64,000 bases of DNA from Pseudomonas sp. dw_358 (lineage in GTDB: Bacteria > Pseudomonadota > Gammaproteobacteria > Pseudomonadales > Pseudomonadaceae): contig NZ_JAAVUX010000002.1 in assembly GCF_018449655.1 (NCBI RefSeq), positions 310,001-374,000 of the forward strand, read 5' to 3'. Under the pieces are notes generated by a model. That model made no database searches. It was not told where the DNA came from and was given only the letters and a program-made list of their open reading frames with translations. How positions within the stretch are numbered: the stretch's first letter is position 1; each line of letters opens with the position of its first letter. This document shows, piece by piece, positions 16,884-25,774 of the stretch. Made by a program: the position numbers and the translations under genes.

Positions 16884-18209
16884 ATGCGTTTGATTTCCAG
16901 TTTGACCGGGGCAGGGTTGTGCACGTCCCTACTGATGTCCCTGAGCGCGCCGGCCAGCGCCGACGTCGATGCCAAGTTGTTGGCCATGCTCAAGGCCAAC
17001 GGTTCGATCACCGACGCCCAGTATGCCGAGTTGCAGTCGGACCTGGCCAACGATCAGAAAGTCACCCAACAGACCGCCGCTGCAGCCGCCGCCAAGCAGA
17101 CCGCCTGGGACCAGAAGCTGGCCTGGGCCTCGAAGACCAAGATCATGGGCGACGTGCGGATTCGCGAAGAAAACATCAAGACTGGGGGAACGGCGCTTGA
17201 TGACAACCGCACGGCCGATCGTCAGCGCGTGCGCGCCCGTTTCGGCGTGTACAGCGAGATCAACCCGCAAGTGGACGCCGGCATTCGCGTGGCCACCGGT
17301 GGCAGTTCGGACTCGCGTTCGACCAACCAGGACCTGAACAACGCCTTCACCAAGAAGAGCCTGTGGCTGGACCTGGGTTACCTGGACTGGCACCCGACCG
17401 CCGTCAAGAACCTGCACCTGATCGGCGGCAAGATGCTGCAACCGTGGGTAAGCATGGGTGACATCATCTGGGACAGCGACGTTAACCCGGAAGGTGTGGC
17501 TGCCACCTACAAGCTGCCATTGAACAAGGACGCCGAGCTGTTCGGCAGCATGGGTTACTACACCCTCAAAGACAACGTCGACGGCGAAGGCTACCAGTTC
17601 AACCACGACATGAGCCTGTACGCCGGGCAGCTGGGCGGCAAGTTCAACATTGCCAACGCGGTCGGCCTGACCGTGGGCGCGAGCGTGTACTCGTACAACA
17701 ACACCAACGACGACGGCACCACCACCGGCTCCATCACCAACTCGGCGGGGACCACCAGCACCGCCACTGCCGCCAGCCGCGTCACCACCCTGGCCGCCAA
17801 CGGCAACACCACCAAAGAGTTCCGCCTGTACGAGGGCTTCGGTCAGATCGACATCAAGAACCTGCCGGTGCCTTTGGCGGTATACGGCCAGTTCGTGAAG
17901 AACAACCGTTCCACCGATGGCCAGGATCAAGCTTGGCTGGCCGGTATCAAGAGCCGTTTGGGCGACTTCTCGCTGGACTACAACTACCGCGACGTACAAC
18001 GTAACGGTGTGGTCGGCGCGTTCACCGACTCGGACTTTGCCAACGGCACCACCGGCGCGCGTGGCCACAAGATCAAGCTGGGGTACGACATCGACAAGAA
18101 CTTCGGCCTTGGCGTGACTTACTTCCTGGCGCAGTCGGACACGGCCGTGACCGGCCGCAACGATACCGACGTCAACACCTTGCAGTTGGATCTGGAAGCC
18201 AAGTTCTGA
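16884..18209 (+). CDS. Putative outer-membrane porin (Porin_5 type)
   Basis: 441 residues: a Sec signal peptide (MRLISSLTGAGLCTSLLMSL, cleavage after ASA near 26), a short predicted coiled segment (VDAKLLAMLKANGSITDAQY and on to residue 75, an oligomerisation-type stalk), then alternating beta strands to a C-terminal Phe (LEAKF), the usual barrel insertion signal. A poly-Thr/Ser loop (about residues 275-310) is probably external. GGAG precedes the ATG by ten bases. The 262-bp upstream region shows no obvious operator. Substrate unknown. Confidence 0.85.
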   Translation: MRLISSLTGAGLCTSLLMSLSAPASADVDAKLLAMLKANGSITDAQYAELQSDLANDQKVTQQTAAAAAAKQTAWDQKLAWASKTKIMGDVRIREENIKTGGTALDDNRTADRQRVRARFGVYSEINPQVDAGIRVATGGSSDSRSTNQDLNNAFTKKSLWLDLGYLDWHPTAVKNLHLIGGKMLQPWVSMGDIIWDSDVNPEGVAATYKLPLNKDAELFGSMGYYTLKDNVDGEGYQFNHDMSLYAGQLGGKFNIANAVGLTVGASVYSYNNTNDDGTTTGSITNSAGTTSTATAASRVTTLAANGNTTKEFRLYEGFGQIDIKNLPVPLAVYGQFVKNNRSTDGQDQAWLAGIKSRLGDFSLDYNYRDVQRNGVVGAFTDSDFANGTTGARGHKIKLGYDIDKNFGLGVTYFLAQSDTAVTGRNDTDVNTLQLDLEAKF

Positions 18210-18225
18210 TTGGCAGCAACACCTG

Positions 18226-18271
18226 AAAAAAAGCGCGTCGTGCTGATCCCCTCCAGCACGACGCGCTTTTT
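18226..18271 (+). terminator. Rho-independent terminator of the porin gene
   Basis: AAAAAAGCGCGTCGTGCTG, an eight-base loop, CAGCACGACGCGCTTTTT. A long perfect stem flanked by A- and T-tracts, 17 bp after the stop. Confidence 0.93.
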
Positions 18272-18418
18272 AATGGATGCCATTATGCGGCGTCCAGGCC
18301 GTCCAGGTGATTGTATTAGGGGGTATTGCTGTCCTATAGACGCTATCGAGCGTTGCCGCTTGAATGCCGCCAGTGCGCTCGACCCGAGTCACAAGGCGAC
18401 CGTTCAAAGGAGACAGCA

Positions 18419-19726
18419 ATGGTCAATTCCCCTTCCCAGACAGAAACAACCGCCGGTACGGCAGATCCGGCGTTCAACCCGTCACCTGCGCTCAAAGCGG
18501 TCAACGCTTTCGAACTCCACGGTCTGGCCCACTGCGACACCTCTGCGACCCTTTATCTGGCATTGAGCCAAGGCAATCGCTATGCCCTGGGCGCGCTCGA
18601 CGCCGACGGATCGGCAAAACCCGGCTTTGGTGACAGCGGCTTCATCATCGATGCCTTCGACGACACAACCGGGGATGGCGTAAAACCCGGCAGGCGTGTG
18701 GTGCAGTTGGGCGACAGGTTGATTCTAGGCGGCATGGTTGAACACCTGCCAGGGCAATGCTCCCCCGCGCTGGCTTGCTACACCCTTACGGGGGAGCGGG
18801 AACGGAGCTTCAACGGCAACGGCCAGCTCATTCTTGCCGACGCCGTGACGGGCAACAGCTGCGCCATGGGGCCGATCACCTTCGAGACTAACCTGGCACT
18901 GTGCAGTGATGGCAAAGCCATGGGCCCCTTGGCAAGTACAGGGAGAAATCAGGATTTCACCCAGGTCAACTTTGACGTGGCGGTACGGGATGACAAAATC
19001 TACGTGATTGCCACCGGGCGGATCGGTCAACAGCCACGCTTGTCGGGTTTTGTCTTCTGCGTGAATGGCAACGGCGTGCTGGACAACAGCTTCGGTGACC
19101 GCGGGGTTGTCGCGTTGAGTGCAGCCAACTACAGCATTCTGTTGCGCTCGATCGTGCTGACCGACGCCTGTATCTATGTCGCGGGTGGCGCTTCGGGGGG
19201 CCATAATCCGGCGCTGGTGGCGAAGGTCAGCTACCAGGGCCGGCACGACCAGCAATGGGGCGACATCGGGCGTGACGGCTACGGGTTCAGCTCGCAAAGC
19301 TTCCGTATCAATGATGTGGTCGTCGACAAGGCCGGTCAGTTGTATGGCGTCGGGGTGGGCAGCCAGGTGCGAGCGATAGCCGTCAGCTTTGCAGAGGATG
19401 GCCGCCAGCGCTCCAGCTTCGGATGCAAAGGCGCTTACCTCCCCGGGCTCCCCTACTCCGCGCTGACCTATGCGCAAGTCGACCTGCAAGGCCGATTGGT
19501 TTTTATCGGCGAGTACGTCGATGAGCGTACGGGCTACCTGCAGGCCACCTGCGGTCGACTGAATGAGCAGGGCCAACCCGATGGCAAGTTTGGCGAAAAC
19601 GGCCTGGCCCCCCTTGACGCCTTCGACTCCATCGGGACCAACGTGATCGTCCAGGCGGACGGCCGGATCACTGCGGTGGGTTACACCCGGCGTAAAGCTC
19701 CGTTCGCATGCCGGCTGGCTGGCTGA
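18419..19726 (+). CDS. Delta-60 repeat (beta-propeller-like) protein
   Basis: 435 residues with no signal peptide or membrane helix. At least six spaced repeats end in a D/S-x-x-F-G-x-x-G box: KPGFGDSG, RSFNGNG, NSFGDRG, QQWGDIG, SSFGCKG, GKFGENG, each followed by a short hydrophobic strand, the delta-60 repeat pattern. Such proteins are common in fluorescent pseudomonads; their function is unknown. AAGGAG seven bases before the ATG fixes the start. It lies alone between the porin terminator and a convergent ketosynthase gene. Confidence 0.75.
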   Translation: MVNSPSQTETTAGTADPAFNPSPALKAVNAFELHGLAHCDTSATLYLALSQGNRYALGALDADGSAKPGFGDSGFIIDAFDDTTGDGVKPGRRVVQLGDRLILGGMVEHLPGQCSPALACYTLTGERERSFNGNGQLILADAVTGNSCAMGPITFETNLALCSDGKAMGPLASTGRNQDFTQVNFDVAVRDDKIYVIATGRIGQQPRLSGFVFCVNGNGVLDNSFGDRGVVALSAANYSILLRSIVLTDACIYVAGGASGGHNPALVAKVSYQGRHDQQWGDIGRDGYGFSSQSFRINDVVVDKAGQLYGVGVGSQVRAIAVSFAEDGRQRSSFGCKGAYLPGLPYSALTYAQVDLQGRLVFIGEYVDERTGYLQATCGRLNEQGQPDGKFGENGLAPLDAFDSIGTNVIVQADGRITAVGYTRRKAPFACRLAG

Positions 19727-19777
19727 ATGGGCCGCCCTTGCTGCGCGCAAGGGCGCTTCAATCCGGGGGCATGATGA

Positions 19778-20899
19778 CTAGCGTTTGCGCAGGATCACAC
19801 TGCCGATCGAATACCCCGCCCCAAACGAACTCAACACCCCCAACGACCCCGCCGCCAGATCATCCTGATAGGTGTGCAAGGCAATCACCGAGCCGGCCGA
19901 ACTGGTGTTGGCATAGGTGTCCAGAATCACCGGCGCCTCTTCCACGGTCGCCTCCCGACCCAGCAACTTCTTGACGATCAGGTGGTTCATGCTGAGGTTG
20001 GCCTGGTGCAGCCAGAACCGTTGCACATCGGTGACGTCGAGGTGGTTCTCTTGCAGATGCTGGCCAATCAGCTCGGCCACCATGGGGCAGACTTCGCGAA
20101 ACACCTTGCGTCCCTCCTGCACGAACAACTTGTCCGTCGCCCCCTCGCCTTCATCGGCGGTGCGGTTGAGGAAACCGAAGTTGTTGCGAATGTTGTTGGA
20201 GAACTGGGTCAGCAGCTTGGTGCTGACAATCTCGAACTGGTGCGCAGAGGTGGCCAAATCGGCACGCTCTATGACCACGGCGGTGGCGCCGTCACCGAAG
20301 ATGAAATGGCTGTCGCGATCGCGGAAGTTGAGGTGCGCCGTGCAGATTTCCGGGTTGACCATCAGCACCGCGCGAGCCTGGCCCAGGGCAATGCTGTTGA
20401 AGGCATTCTGGATGCCGAAGGTGGCGGACGAACACGCGACGTTCATGTCGAAACCGAAGCCTGCGATGCCCAGCGCCTGCTGCACTTCGATGGCCACGGC
20501 CGGGTAGGCGCGTTGCAGGTTGGAGCAGGCGACGATCACCGCATCGATGTCGGCGGCAGTCTTGCCGGCCCGGGCGAGCGCTTGCTCGGCGGCGGCCACG
20601 GCCATCTGGCAGAGGATCGACTGCTCGTCATTGCTCCGTTCGGGCAGGTACGGCTTCATGCGTCGGGGGTCGAGGATACCGGCCTTGTCCATGACGAAAC
20701 GGCTCTTGATGCCGGAAGCCTTCTCGATGAACGCTGCATTGGATTCAGTCAGCGCCTCGACGTCGCCGCGCTCGATCGCAGACGCGTTGTCAGCGTTGAA
20801 CTGCTGCACGTAGGTGTTGAAGGATTCCACCAACTCATCGTTGGAAATGCTCTGGGCCGGAGTGAAAAGGCCAGTGCCGCTGATCACGACGTTGTACAC
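19778..20899 (-). CDS. Beta-ketoacyl-ACP synthase III, PA3286-type
   Basis: 373 residues. FabH-like thiolase fold with a complete triad: Cys156 (NVACSSATF), His298 (WLHQANLSMN) and Asn331 (TYANTSSAG), and GDGA at 203. Longer than FabH (about 320) and matching the PA3286 subgroup, which in P. aeruginosa condenses octanoyl-CoA from beta-oxidation with malonyl-ACP and so feeds degradation products into fatty acid synthesis. GTG start with GAGGA six bases upstream. The proximity of hrpA and fadD1 mirrors PAO1 (PA3286, PA3297, PA3299). Acyl-CoA preference is inferred. Confidence 0.85.
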   Translation of the reverse strand: MYNVVISGTGLFTPAQSISNDELVESFNTYVQQFNADNASAIERGDVEALTESNAAFIEKASGIKSRFVMDKAGILDPRRMKPYLPERSNDEQSILCQMAVAAAEQALARAGKTAADIDAVIVACSNLQRAYPAVAIEVQQALGIAGFGFDMNVACSSATFGIQNAFNSIALGQARAVLMVNPEICTAHLNFRDRDSHFIFGDGATAVVIERADLATSAHQFEIVSTKLLTQFSNNIRNNFGFLNRTADEGEGATDKLFVQEGRKVFREVCPMVAELIGQHLQENHLDVTDVQRFWLHQANLSMNHLIVKKLLGREATVEEAPVILDTYANTSSAGSVIALHTYQDDLAAGSLGVLSSFGAGYSIGSVILRKR

Positions 20900-20998
20900 G
20901 GTCGTTCCTCTGTTGTTAGTGGCCCGGGCAAGCGCAACCCGGGCGGGGATTCAGGGGCGAATTGTGGCATAACTTCCGGAAAAACGCTGTTCTGACGA

Positions 20999-23900
20999 TC
21001 AGGCCTCCACAGCCGACCACTGCTTGCTCAACCGTTTGTCCGACACCGGCACCTTGGTGCCCAGTTGCTGCCCGAACAGCGACACCCGGTACTCCTCCAT
21101 CCACCAGCGATACAGCATCAACTGCTCGTCGCGCTTGCCCTCCTGGGCATGCTTGGCCAGACGCGTCTGGTACTGCGCCCAATAATTGCCCAGCTCGGTG
21201 CTCCACACCCGGTCTTTCTGCACCTGAGAGCCGAGCTTCTCCAGACGCAGCTCGATGGCCTTGAGAAAGCGGGGCATCTCCTTGAGCCAGGCGCCCGGTG
21301 TTTCCCGTACAAAACCGCTGTAGACCAGGTTGCCCAACTGCTGCTTGATGTCGTTCAGGGCCACCGCCTGGGCCAGGTCGATCTTGCCCTTGAAGCGCTT
21401 CTGCAAGCCGTGCCACAGCTTGAGTACTTCCAGGGTCAGGCGCGCCAGCCGTTCGGCGTGCTCGGTCCAGCCACCGCGCTTGCGCTCGGCCAGGGCTGCG
21501 AGGCCCGCGCCGTCCCGCGGCAGGCTGGCTTCGCCTTCGAGAATGCAACTGTCCAGGCTGGCCAACAGAATGTCTTCGACCAGCGCATCGACACGGCCCA
21601 GCTCGCGGTATAACAGGCCCAACTCGGTCAAGCCCGGCAGCTTGCTCCGCAGGAACCTGGCCGGCTCGGCCAGTTGCTGCAAGAGCAGACGCTGCAACGC
21701 ACGGCGGTGCTGGTACTCGGCTTCGGCAGCAGTGGAAAACCGACCTTCCTTGACCGTCCCGCTCTCTTCGACCAATGCCGGGTACACGGTCATCGACAGC
21801 CCGGCAATGTTTTGCTGGGTGGTCGCCGCCACGGGGGCGAACACCTTGGCTTCCACTGGTTTTTGCATTTTGTGGCTGGCGGGCGCTGCCAGGGCCGCCT
21901 GGCTGGCGGCGGCAAAGCGTGCAGTGAGCTCGGCCAGGTCGCGCCCTTCGCCGAGGAACTTGCCCTCACCGTCGAGCACTTCCAGGTTCATGCGCAGGTG
22001 GCTGTCGACCTGCTGCGCCGATTCCGCCCAGGCCTCGTCAGTGACCCGCGCGCCGGTCATGCGCAGCAGCTCGCGGCCCAGGGCCTGGGGCAAGGAACCC
22101 TCGGCAAAGGGGATGCGCGCCAGTGCCGCGCGGACAAAGTCCGGCACTGGCACGAAATTCTTGCGCAAGGCCTTGGGCAAATTGCGCACCAGGGCGATGC
22201 TCTTGGCCTCCAGCAGGCCCGGGACCAGCCACTCCAGGCGCTCGCCCGGCAGTGCCGGCAACAGCGGCGCCGGCACCCGCAAGGTCACGCCGTCGCGGGG
22301 ATGATTGGGCTCGAAGTGATAGTTCAACGCCAGGGTCAAATCCCCCAGGCGCAGCACGTCGGGGTACTGCGCGGCCGTCACCTCGCTGGCCTCGCGGGCG
22401 AGCACGTCGGCTTCGCGCATGATCAGCAGTTGCGGGTCTTTCTGGCTGTTGACCTTGTACCAGCTGTCGAACGTTGCGGTCTGGTGGATTTCAGCCGGGA
22501 CGCGCTCGTCGTAAAAGCCGTACAGGGTTTCTTCGTCGGCCAGAATGTCGCGGCGGCGAGCCTTGGCTTCCAGCTCGTCGAGCTGTTCGAGCAGCGCTCG
22601 GTTGGCGGTCAGGCATTTGGCCCGGGACTGGATTTCGCCACGCACCAGACCTTCGCGGATGAACAGCTCCCGTGAGGCCACCGGATCGATCGGGCCGAAA
22701 TGCACCGGCCGTCGGCCCACGACAATCAAGCCGTACAAGGTGATCTGCTCGAACGCCACCACCTGCCCGCGCTTTTTCTCCCAGTGCGGTTCGAAGTGGT
22801 TTTTCTTGACCAGGTGCCCGGCCAGCGGCTCGATCCAGTCCGGCTCGATCTTGGCCACCATGCGTGCATAAAGCTTGGTGGTTTCCACCAGCTCGGCGGC
22901 CATGATCCACTGTGGGCGCTTGCGCCCCAGCCCGGATGACGGGTGCACCCAGAAACGCCGCTGCCGCGCCCCGAGGTAATCGCCTTCTTCGGTCTTCTGG
23001 CCGATCTGGCTAAGCAGGCCGGCGAGGATTGCCTTGTGGAATTTCGGGTAATCCGCCGGGTCCTTGTTGACCGTCAGTTGCAGGTCGCGGCAGATCAGGC
23101 TGAGCTGACGATGGGCATCGCGCCACTCGCGCAGACGCAGATAATTCAGGAAGTTCTTGCGGCACCAGTTGCGCAGGGGGCTGGAACCGAGGGCCTGGCG
23201 CTGCTCCTCGAAACCCCGCCACAGGCTGACCAGCGCGGCGAAGTCGGAATCGGCGTCCTTCCACTGCGCATGGGCCTGATCGGCAGCCTGCTGGCGCTCC
23301 GGTGGACGCTCGCGGGGGTCCTGCACCGACAGCGCGCTGGCGATGATCAGCACTTCCTGCAGGCTGCCCTGCTGGTGGCCTTCGAGCAACATGCGGCCCA
23401 GACGCGGGTCGATGGGCAGGCGCGCCAGCTGCCGGCCCAAAGGGGTCAACTGGTTCTCGCGGTTGACCGCCGAGAGTTCCTGCAACAGGTTGAATCCGTC
23501 GGTGATGGCCTTGCCGTCCGGCGGCTCGATGAACGGGAATTGGTCGATCTCGCCCAGGCGCAGGTGCAGCATCTGCAGGATCACCGCCGCCAGGTTGGTG
23601 CGCAGAATCTCGGGGTCAGTGAAAGCCGGCCGGGCGTTGAAATCCTCTTCGCTGTACAGCCGGATGCAGATACCCGGCTCGACCCGCCCACAGCGGCCCT
23701 TGCGCTGGTTGGCACTGGCCTGGGACACCGCCTCGATGGGCAGGCGCTGGACTTTGGCGCGGTAGCTGTAACGGCTGATGCGCGCGGTACCACAGTCGAT
23801 CACGTAGCGAATGCCCGGGACGGTCAGCGAGGTTTCCGCGACGTTGGTCGCCAGCACCACGCGTCGGCCAGGGTGGCTCTGGAAGATCCGCTGCTGTTCG

Positions 23901-24910
23901 GCCGGCGACAGCCGCGCGTACAGCGGCAGAATCTCGGTATGACGCAGCTGCGCCTTGCGCAGCATTTCGGCCGCGTCGCGGATTTCCCGCTCGCCGGGCA
24001 GGAACACCAGCACATCGCCCGGCGTGCGCCGCTCGCTGCGTTCGAAACTGGCGATTTCATCGAGGGTGGCGAGAATCGCCTGATCCACCGTCAAGTCGTC
24101 TTCGACAGCGTTGCCTTCTTCGTCCTGCTGGGAGGTCAGTGGCCGATACCACGTGTCCACCGGGAAGGTCCGCCCGGAGACCTCGATGATCGGCGCCTTG
24201 TCGAAATGCTCGGAGAAACGCTGCAGGTCGATGGTAGCCGAGGTGATGATGACCTTGAGGTCGGGGCGCCGTGGCAGCAGGGTCTTGAGATAGCCCAGCA
24301 GGAAGTCGATGTTGAGGCTGCGTTCGTGAGCTTCGTCGACGATGATGGTGTCGTAGCGCTCGAGAAAACGGTCGTGCTGGGTTTCGGCCAGAAGGATACC
24401 GTCGGTCATCAGCTTGATCAGGGTGTTGCTGTCGCTCTGGTCCTCGAAGCGCACCTGGTAACCTACCAGCGCGCCCAGCGGCGTGGCCAGCTCCTCTGCC
24501 ACCCGCGTGGCGACGCTGCGCGCCGCGATCCGCCGAGGCTGGGTGTGGGCGATCAGGCCATGCTGGCCGCGGCCCAGCTCCAGGCAGATCTTCGGCAGTT
24601 GGGTGGTCTTGCCCGAGCCGGTCTCGCCGCCAATGATCAACACCTGATGCTCGGCCAGGACCTTCTTGATTTCATCGCGCTTGGCCGCGATCGGCAGGCT
24701 GTCGTCGTAGCGCACGCTCGGCACGCTGTCCCGCCGGGCAGTGACCCTGGCGAACGAGGCCTGGACCTTGTCGACCCATTGCGCAAGCCGGGTCTCGTCC
24801 GGTTGCTTGCGCAGGTCATGCAACTGGCGCCGCAGGCGGTGGCGGTCGCTGATCATGGCCTGGTCGAGGTTTTTCAGCAGTTGATCGATGTGAGCGGTCT
24901 GGTCGGTCAT
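20999..24910 (-). CDS. hrpA: ATP-dependent RNA helicase HrpA
   Basis: 1303 residues, the length of E. coli HrpA. DEAH-box family: Walker A GETGSGKT at 95-102, DEAH at 192-195, SAT, then the second RecA domain (LATNVAETSLTVPGIRYVID, QRKGRCGRVEPG), the ratchet/HA2 region, OB fold and the long HrpA-specific C-terminal DUF3418 region. A cytoplasmic helicase linked in E. coli to fimbrial mRNA processing and to rescue of collided ribosomes. The ATG has no strong ribosome site. It lies 100 bp downstream of the ketosynthase start, same strand but probably a separate unit. Confidence 0.95.
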   Translation of the reverse strand: MTDQTAHIDQLLKNLDQAMISDRHRLRRQLHDLRKQPDETRLAQWVDKVQASFARVTARRDSVPSVRYDDSLPIAAKRDEIKKVLAEHQVLIIGGETGSGKTTQLPKICLELGRGQHGLIAHTQPRRIAARSVATRVAEELATPLGALVGYQVRFEDQSDSNTLIKLMTDGILLAETQHDRFLERYDTIIVDEAHERSLNIDFLLGYLKTLLPRRPDLKVIITSATIDLQRFSEHFDKAPIIEVSGRTFPVDTWYRPLTSQQDEEGNAVEDDLTVDQAILATLDEIASFERSERRTPGDVLVFLPGEREIRDAAEMLRKAQLRHTEILPLYARLSPAEQQRIFQSHPGRRVVLATNVAETSLTVPGIRYVIDCGTARISRYSYRAKVQRLPIEAVSQASANQRKGRCGRVEPGICIRLYSEEDFNARPAFTDPEILRTNLAAVILQMLHLRLGEIDQFPFIEPPDGKAITDGFNLLQELSAVNRENQLTPLGRQLARLPIDPRLGRMLLEGHQQGSLQEVLIIASALSVQDPRERPPERQQAADQAHAQWKDADSDFAALVSLWRGFEEQRQALGSSPLRNWCRKNFLNYLRLREWRDAHRQLSLICRDLQLTVNKDPADYPKFHKAILAGLLSQIGQKTEEGDYLGARQRRFWVHPSSGLGRKRPQWIMAAELVETTKLYARMVAKIEPDWIEPLAGHLVKKNHFEPHWEKKRGQVVAFEQITLYGLIVVGRRPVHFGPIDPVASRELFIREGLVRGEIQSRAKCLTANRALLEQLDELEAKARRRDILADEETLYGFYDERVPAEIHQTATFDSWYKVNSQKDPQLLIMREADVLAREASEVTAAQYPDVLRLGDLTLALNYHFEPNHPRDGVTLRVPAPLLPALPGERLEWLVPGLLEAKSIALVRNLPKALRKNFVPVPDFVRAALARIPFAEGSLPQALGRELLRMTGARVTDEAWAESAQQVDSHLRMNLEVLDGEGKFLGEGRDLAELTARFAAASQAALAAPASHKMQKPVEAKVFAPVAATTQQNIAGLSMTVYPALVEESGTVKEGRFSTAAEAEYQHRRALQRLLLQQLAEPARFLRSKLPGLTELGLLYRELGRVDALVEDILLASLDSCILEGEASLPRDGAGLAALAERKRGGWTEHAERLARLTLEVLKLWHGLQKRFKGKIDLAQAVALNDIKQQLGNLVYSGFVRETPGAWLKEMPRFLKAIELRLEKLGSQVQKDRVWSTELGNYWAQYQTRLAKHAQEGKRDEQLMLYRWWMEEYRVSLFGQQLGTKVPVSDKRLSKQWSAVEA

Positions 24911-25340
24911 CAGGTACGTGAGGGTCGCGCGAAAAATATGCCGGGGATTGTCGCAGATTTATCAAGTACCCGTCTCTGGCACCGCGAAGAGACCCGTCGT
25001 CCCCTTCCTGTCAATGAATGTTTAGCCCACCCCCACCTGAACATCCATCAAACCCGATTCAACCCTTGAGCCCAGGCGTGCCAACCTCCTGCTCCATGAG
25101 TCCCCCAGTGCCCGCCTCTCGCCCCGCTCGCTCGAAAACGCCTGCCCATCCTGGCGAGAACCCGCTGTTCAATAACACCCTGGCCTTCTGGGCGCTGTTC
25201 CACTGCCGCCACGCCCGCCCGCCGGACACCGCTTTCGCTGCCTGATTCTTGCACTGTATTCCCGGCTGGCAGAGCCTTCGGGCTGCCCGAACCGGAATCG
25301 GACTGTATCTGTGCGCCTCAATGGCGCAAGCGAGAGCCCC
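24911..25340. other. Intergenic region upstream of hrpA and of a pseudogene
   Basis: It holds the hrpA promoter (not resolvable by eye) and a UUCG-loop hairpin at 25268-25287 (GGCAGAGCC - TTCG - GGCTGCC arrangement). A possible 75-codon frame (25018-25245) has Pro/Arg-rich, low-information sequence, no ribosome site and no family resemblance, so I do not call it a gene. The region may include decayed leader of the pseudogene that follows. Confidence 0.45.
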
Positions 25341-25696
25341 ATGACGATATTTGCACCCGTTCAGCACGCGCTGGATTTTCTGGCAGAACACCCACACATC
25401 GAGATGTTCGAGCTGTTTATCCTTGACCTCAACGGCGTACCCCGAGGCAAGCTGCTGCATCGCGAAGAACTGCTGGCCGTCTACCAGAGCGGCCGTCCGT
25501 TACCCAGCACCCTGTTGGGCCTGACCCTCAACGGCGACGATGTGGAGAACAGGCCCTGGAGCGTTCGGCCTGGGCCAGCGAGGCATTCGGCGCCGGCTTC
25601 ATGGGTGTGTACCTGGCGGTCAAGCGCGAGGAGTACCGGCAATTCATGGCCGAAGTGGGCGAGCAGGACTGGCGGTGGTACCTGACCCAGGCTTGA
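25341..25696 (+). pseudogene. Glutamine synthetase-like (gamma-glutamylpolyamine synthetase) gene with its middle deleted
   Basis: The first 67 or so codons read as the N-terminus of a glutamine synthetase family protein of the gamma-glutamylpolyamine type: HIEMFELFILDLNGVPRGKL, REELLAVYQSGRPLPS, LTLNGDDVEN. Immediately after GDDVEN the sequence jumps to the C-terminal end of the same family in another frame: QALERSAWASEAFGAGFM, VYLAVKREEYRQFMAE, WRWYLTQA and stop. Intact relatives have about 440-460 residues, so roughly 330 residues, including the ATP and glutamate sites, are gone. The start ATG with GAGAG upstream and the natural stop both survive, showing an internal deletion rather than an end truncation. 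In intact form such enzymes glutamylate putrescine or other polyamines. Confidence 0.8.
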
Positions 25697-25728
25697 TCCC
25701 TCTTGAACCTTTGCCTCTGGATAGCCGT

Positions 25729-25770
25729 ATGCCTCGCATTCACTCGTATTACACCGCCACCCGTCTCGGA
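25729..25770 (+). pseudogene. Possible N-terminal stub of a PuuB/PauB-type FAD oxidoreductase
   Basis: An ATG opens MPRIHSYYTATRLG and then runs into the 3' end of the convergent fadD gene. The SYYxAT motif near the N-terminus is typical of gamma-glutamylputrescine oxidase-like FAD enzymes, which usually sit directly beside the glutamine-synthetase-like gene seen just upstream in remnant form. Fourteen codons are too few for certainty. Confidence 0.3.
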
Positions 25771-25774
25771 AAGA

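Noticed and set aside
22943..25069. 708-codon plus-strand frame antisense to hrpA
   Set aside because: No ribosome site, composition typical of the opposite strand of a GC-rich gene, and hrpA motifs are complete.
25018..25245. 75-codon frame upstream of the glutamine-synthetase remnant
   Set aside because: Low-complexity Pro/Ser/Arg product, no ribosome site, no similarity.
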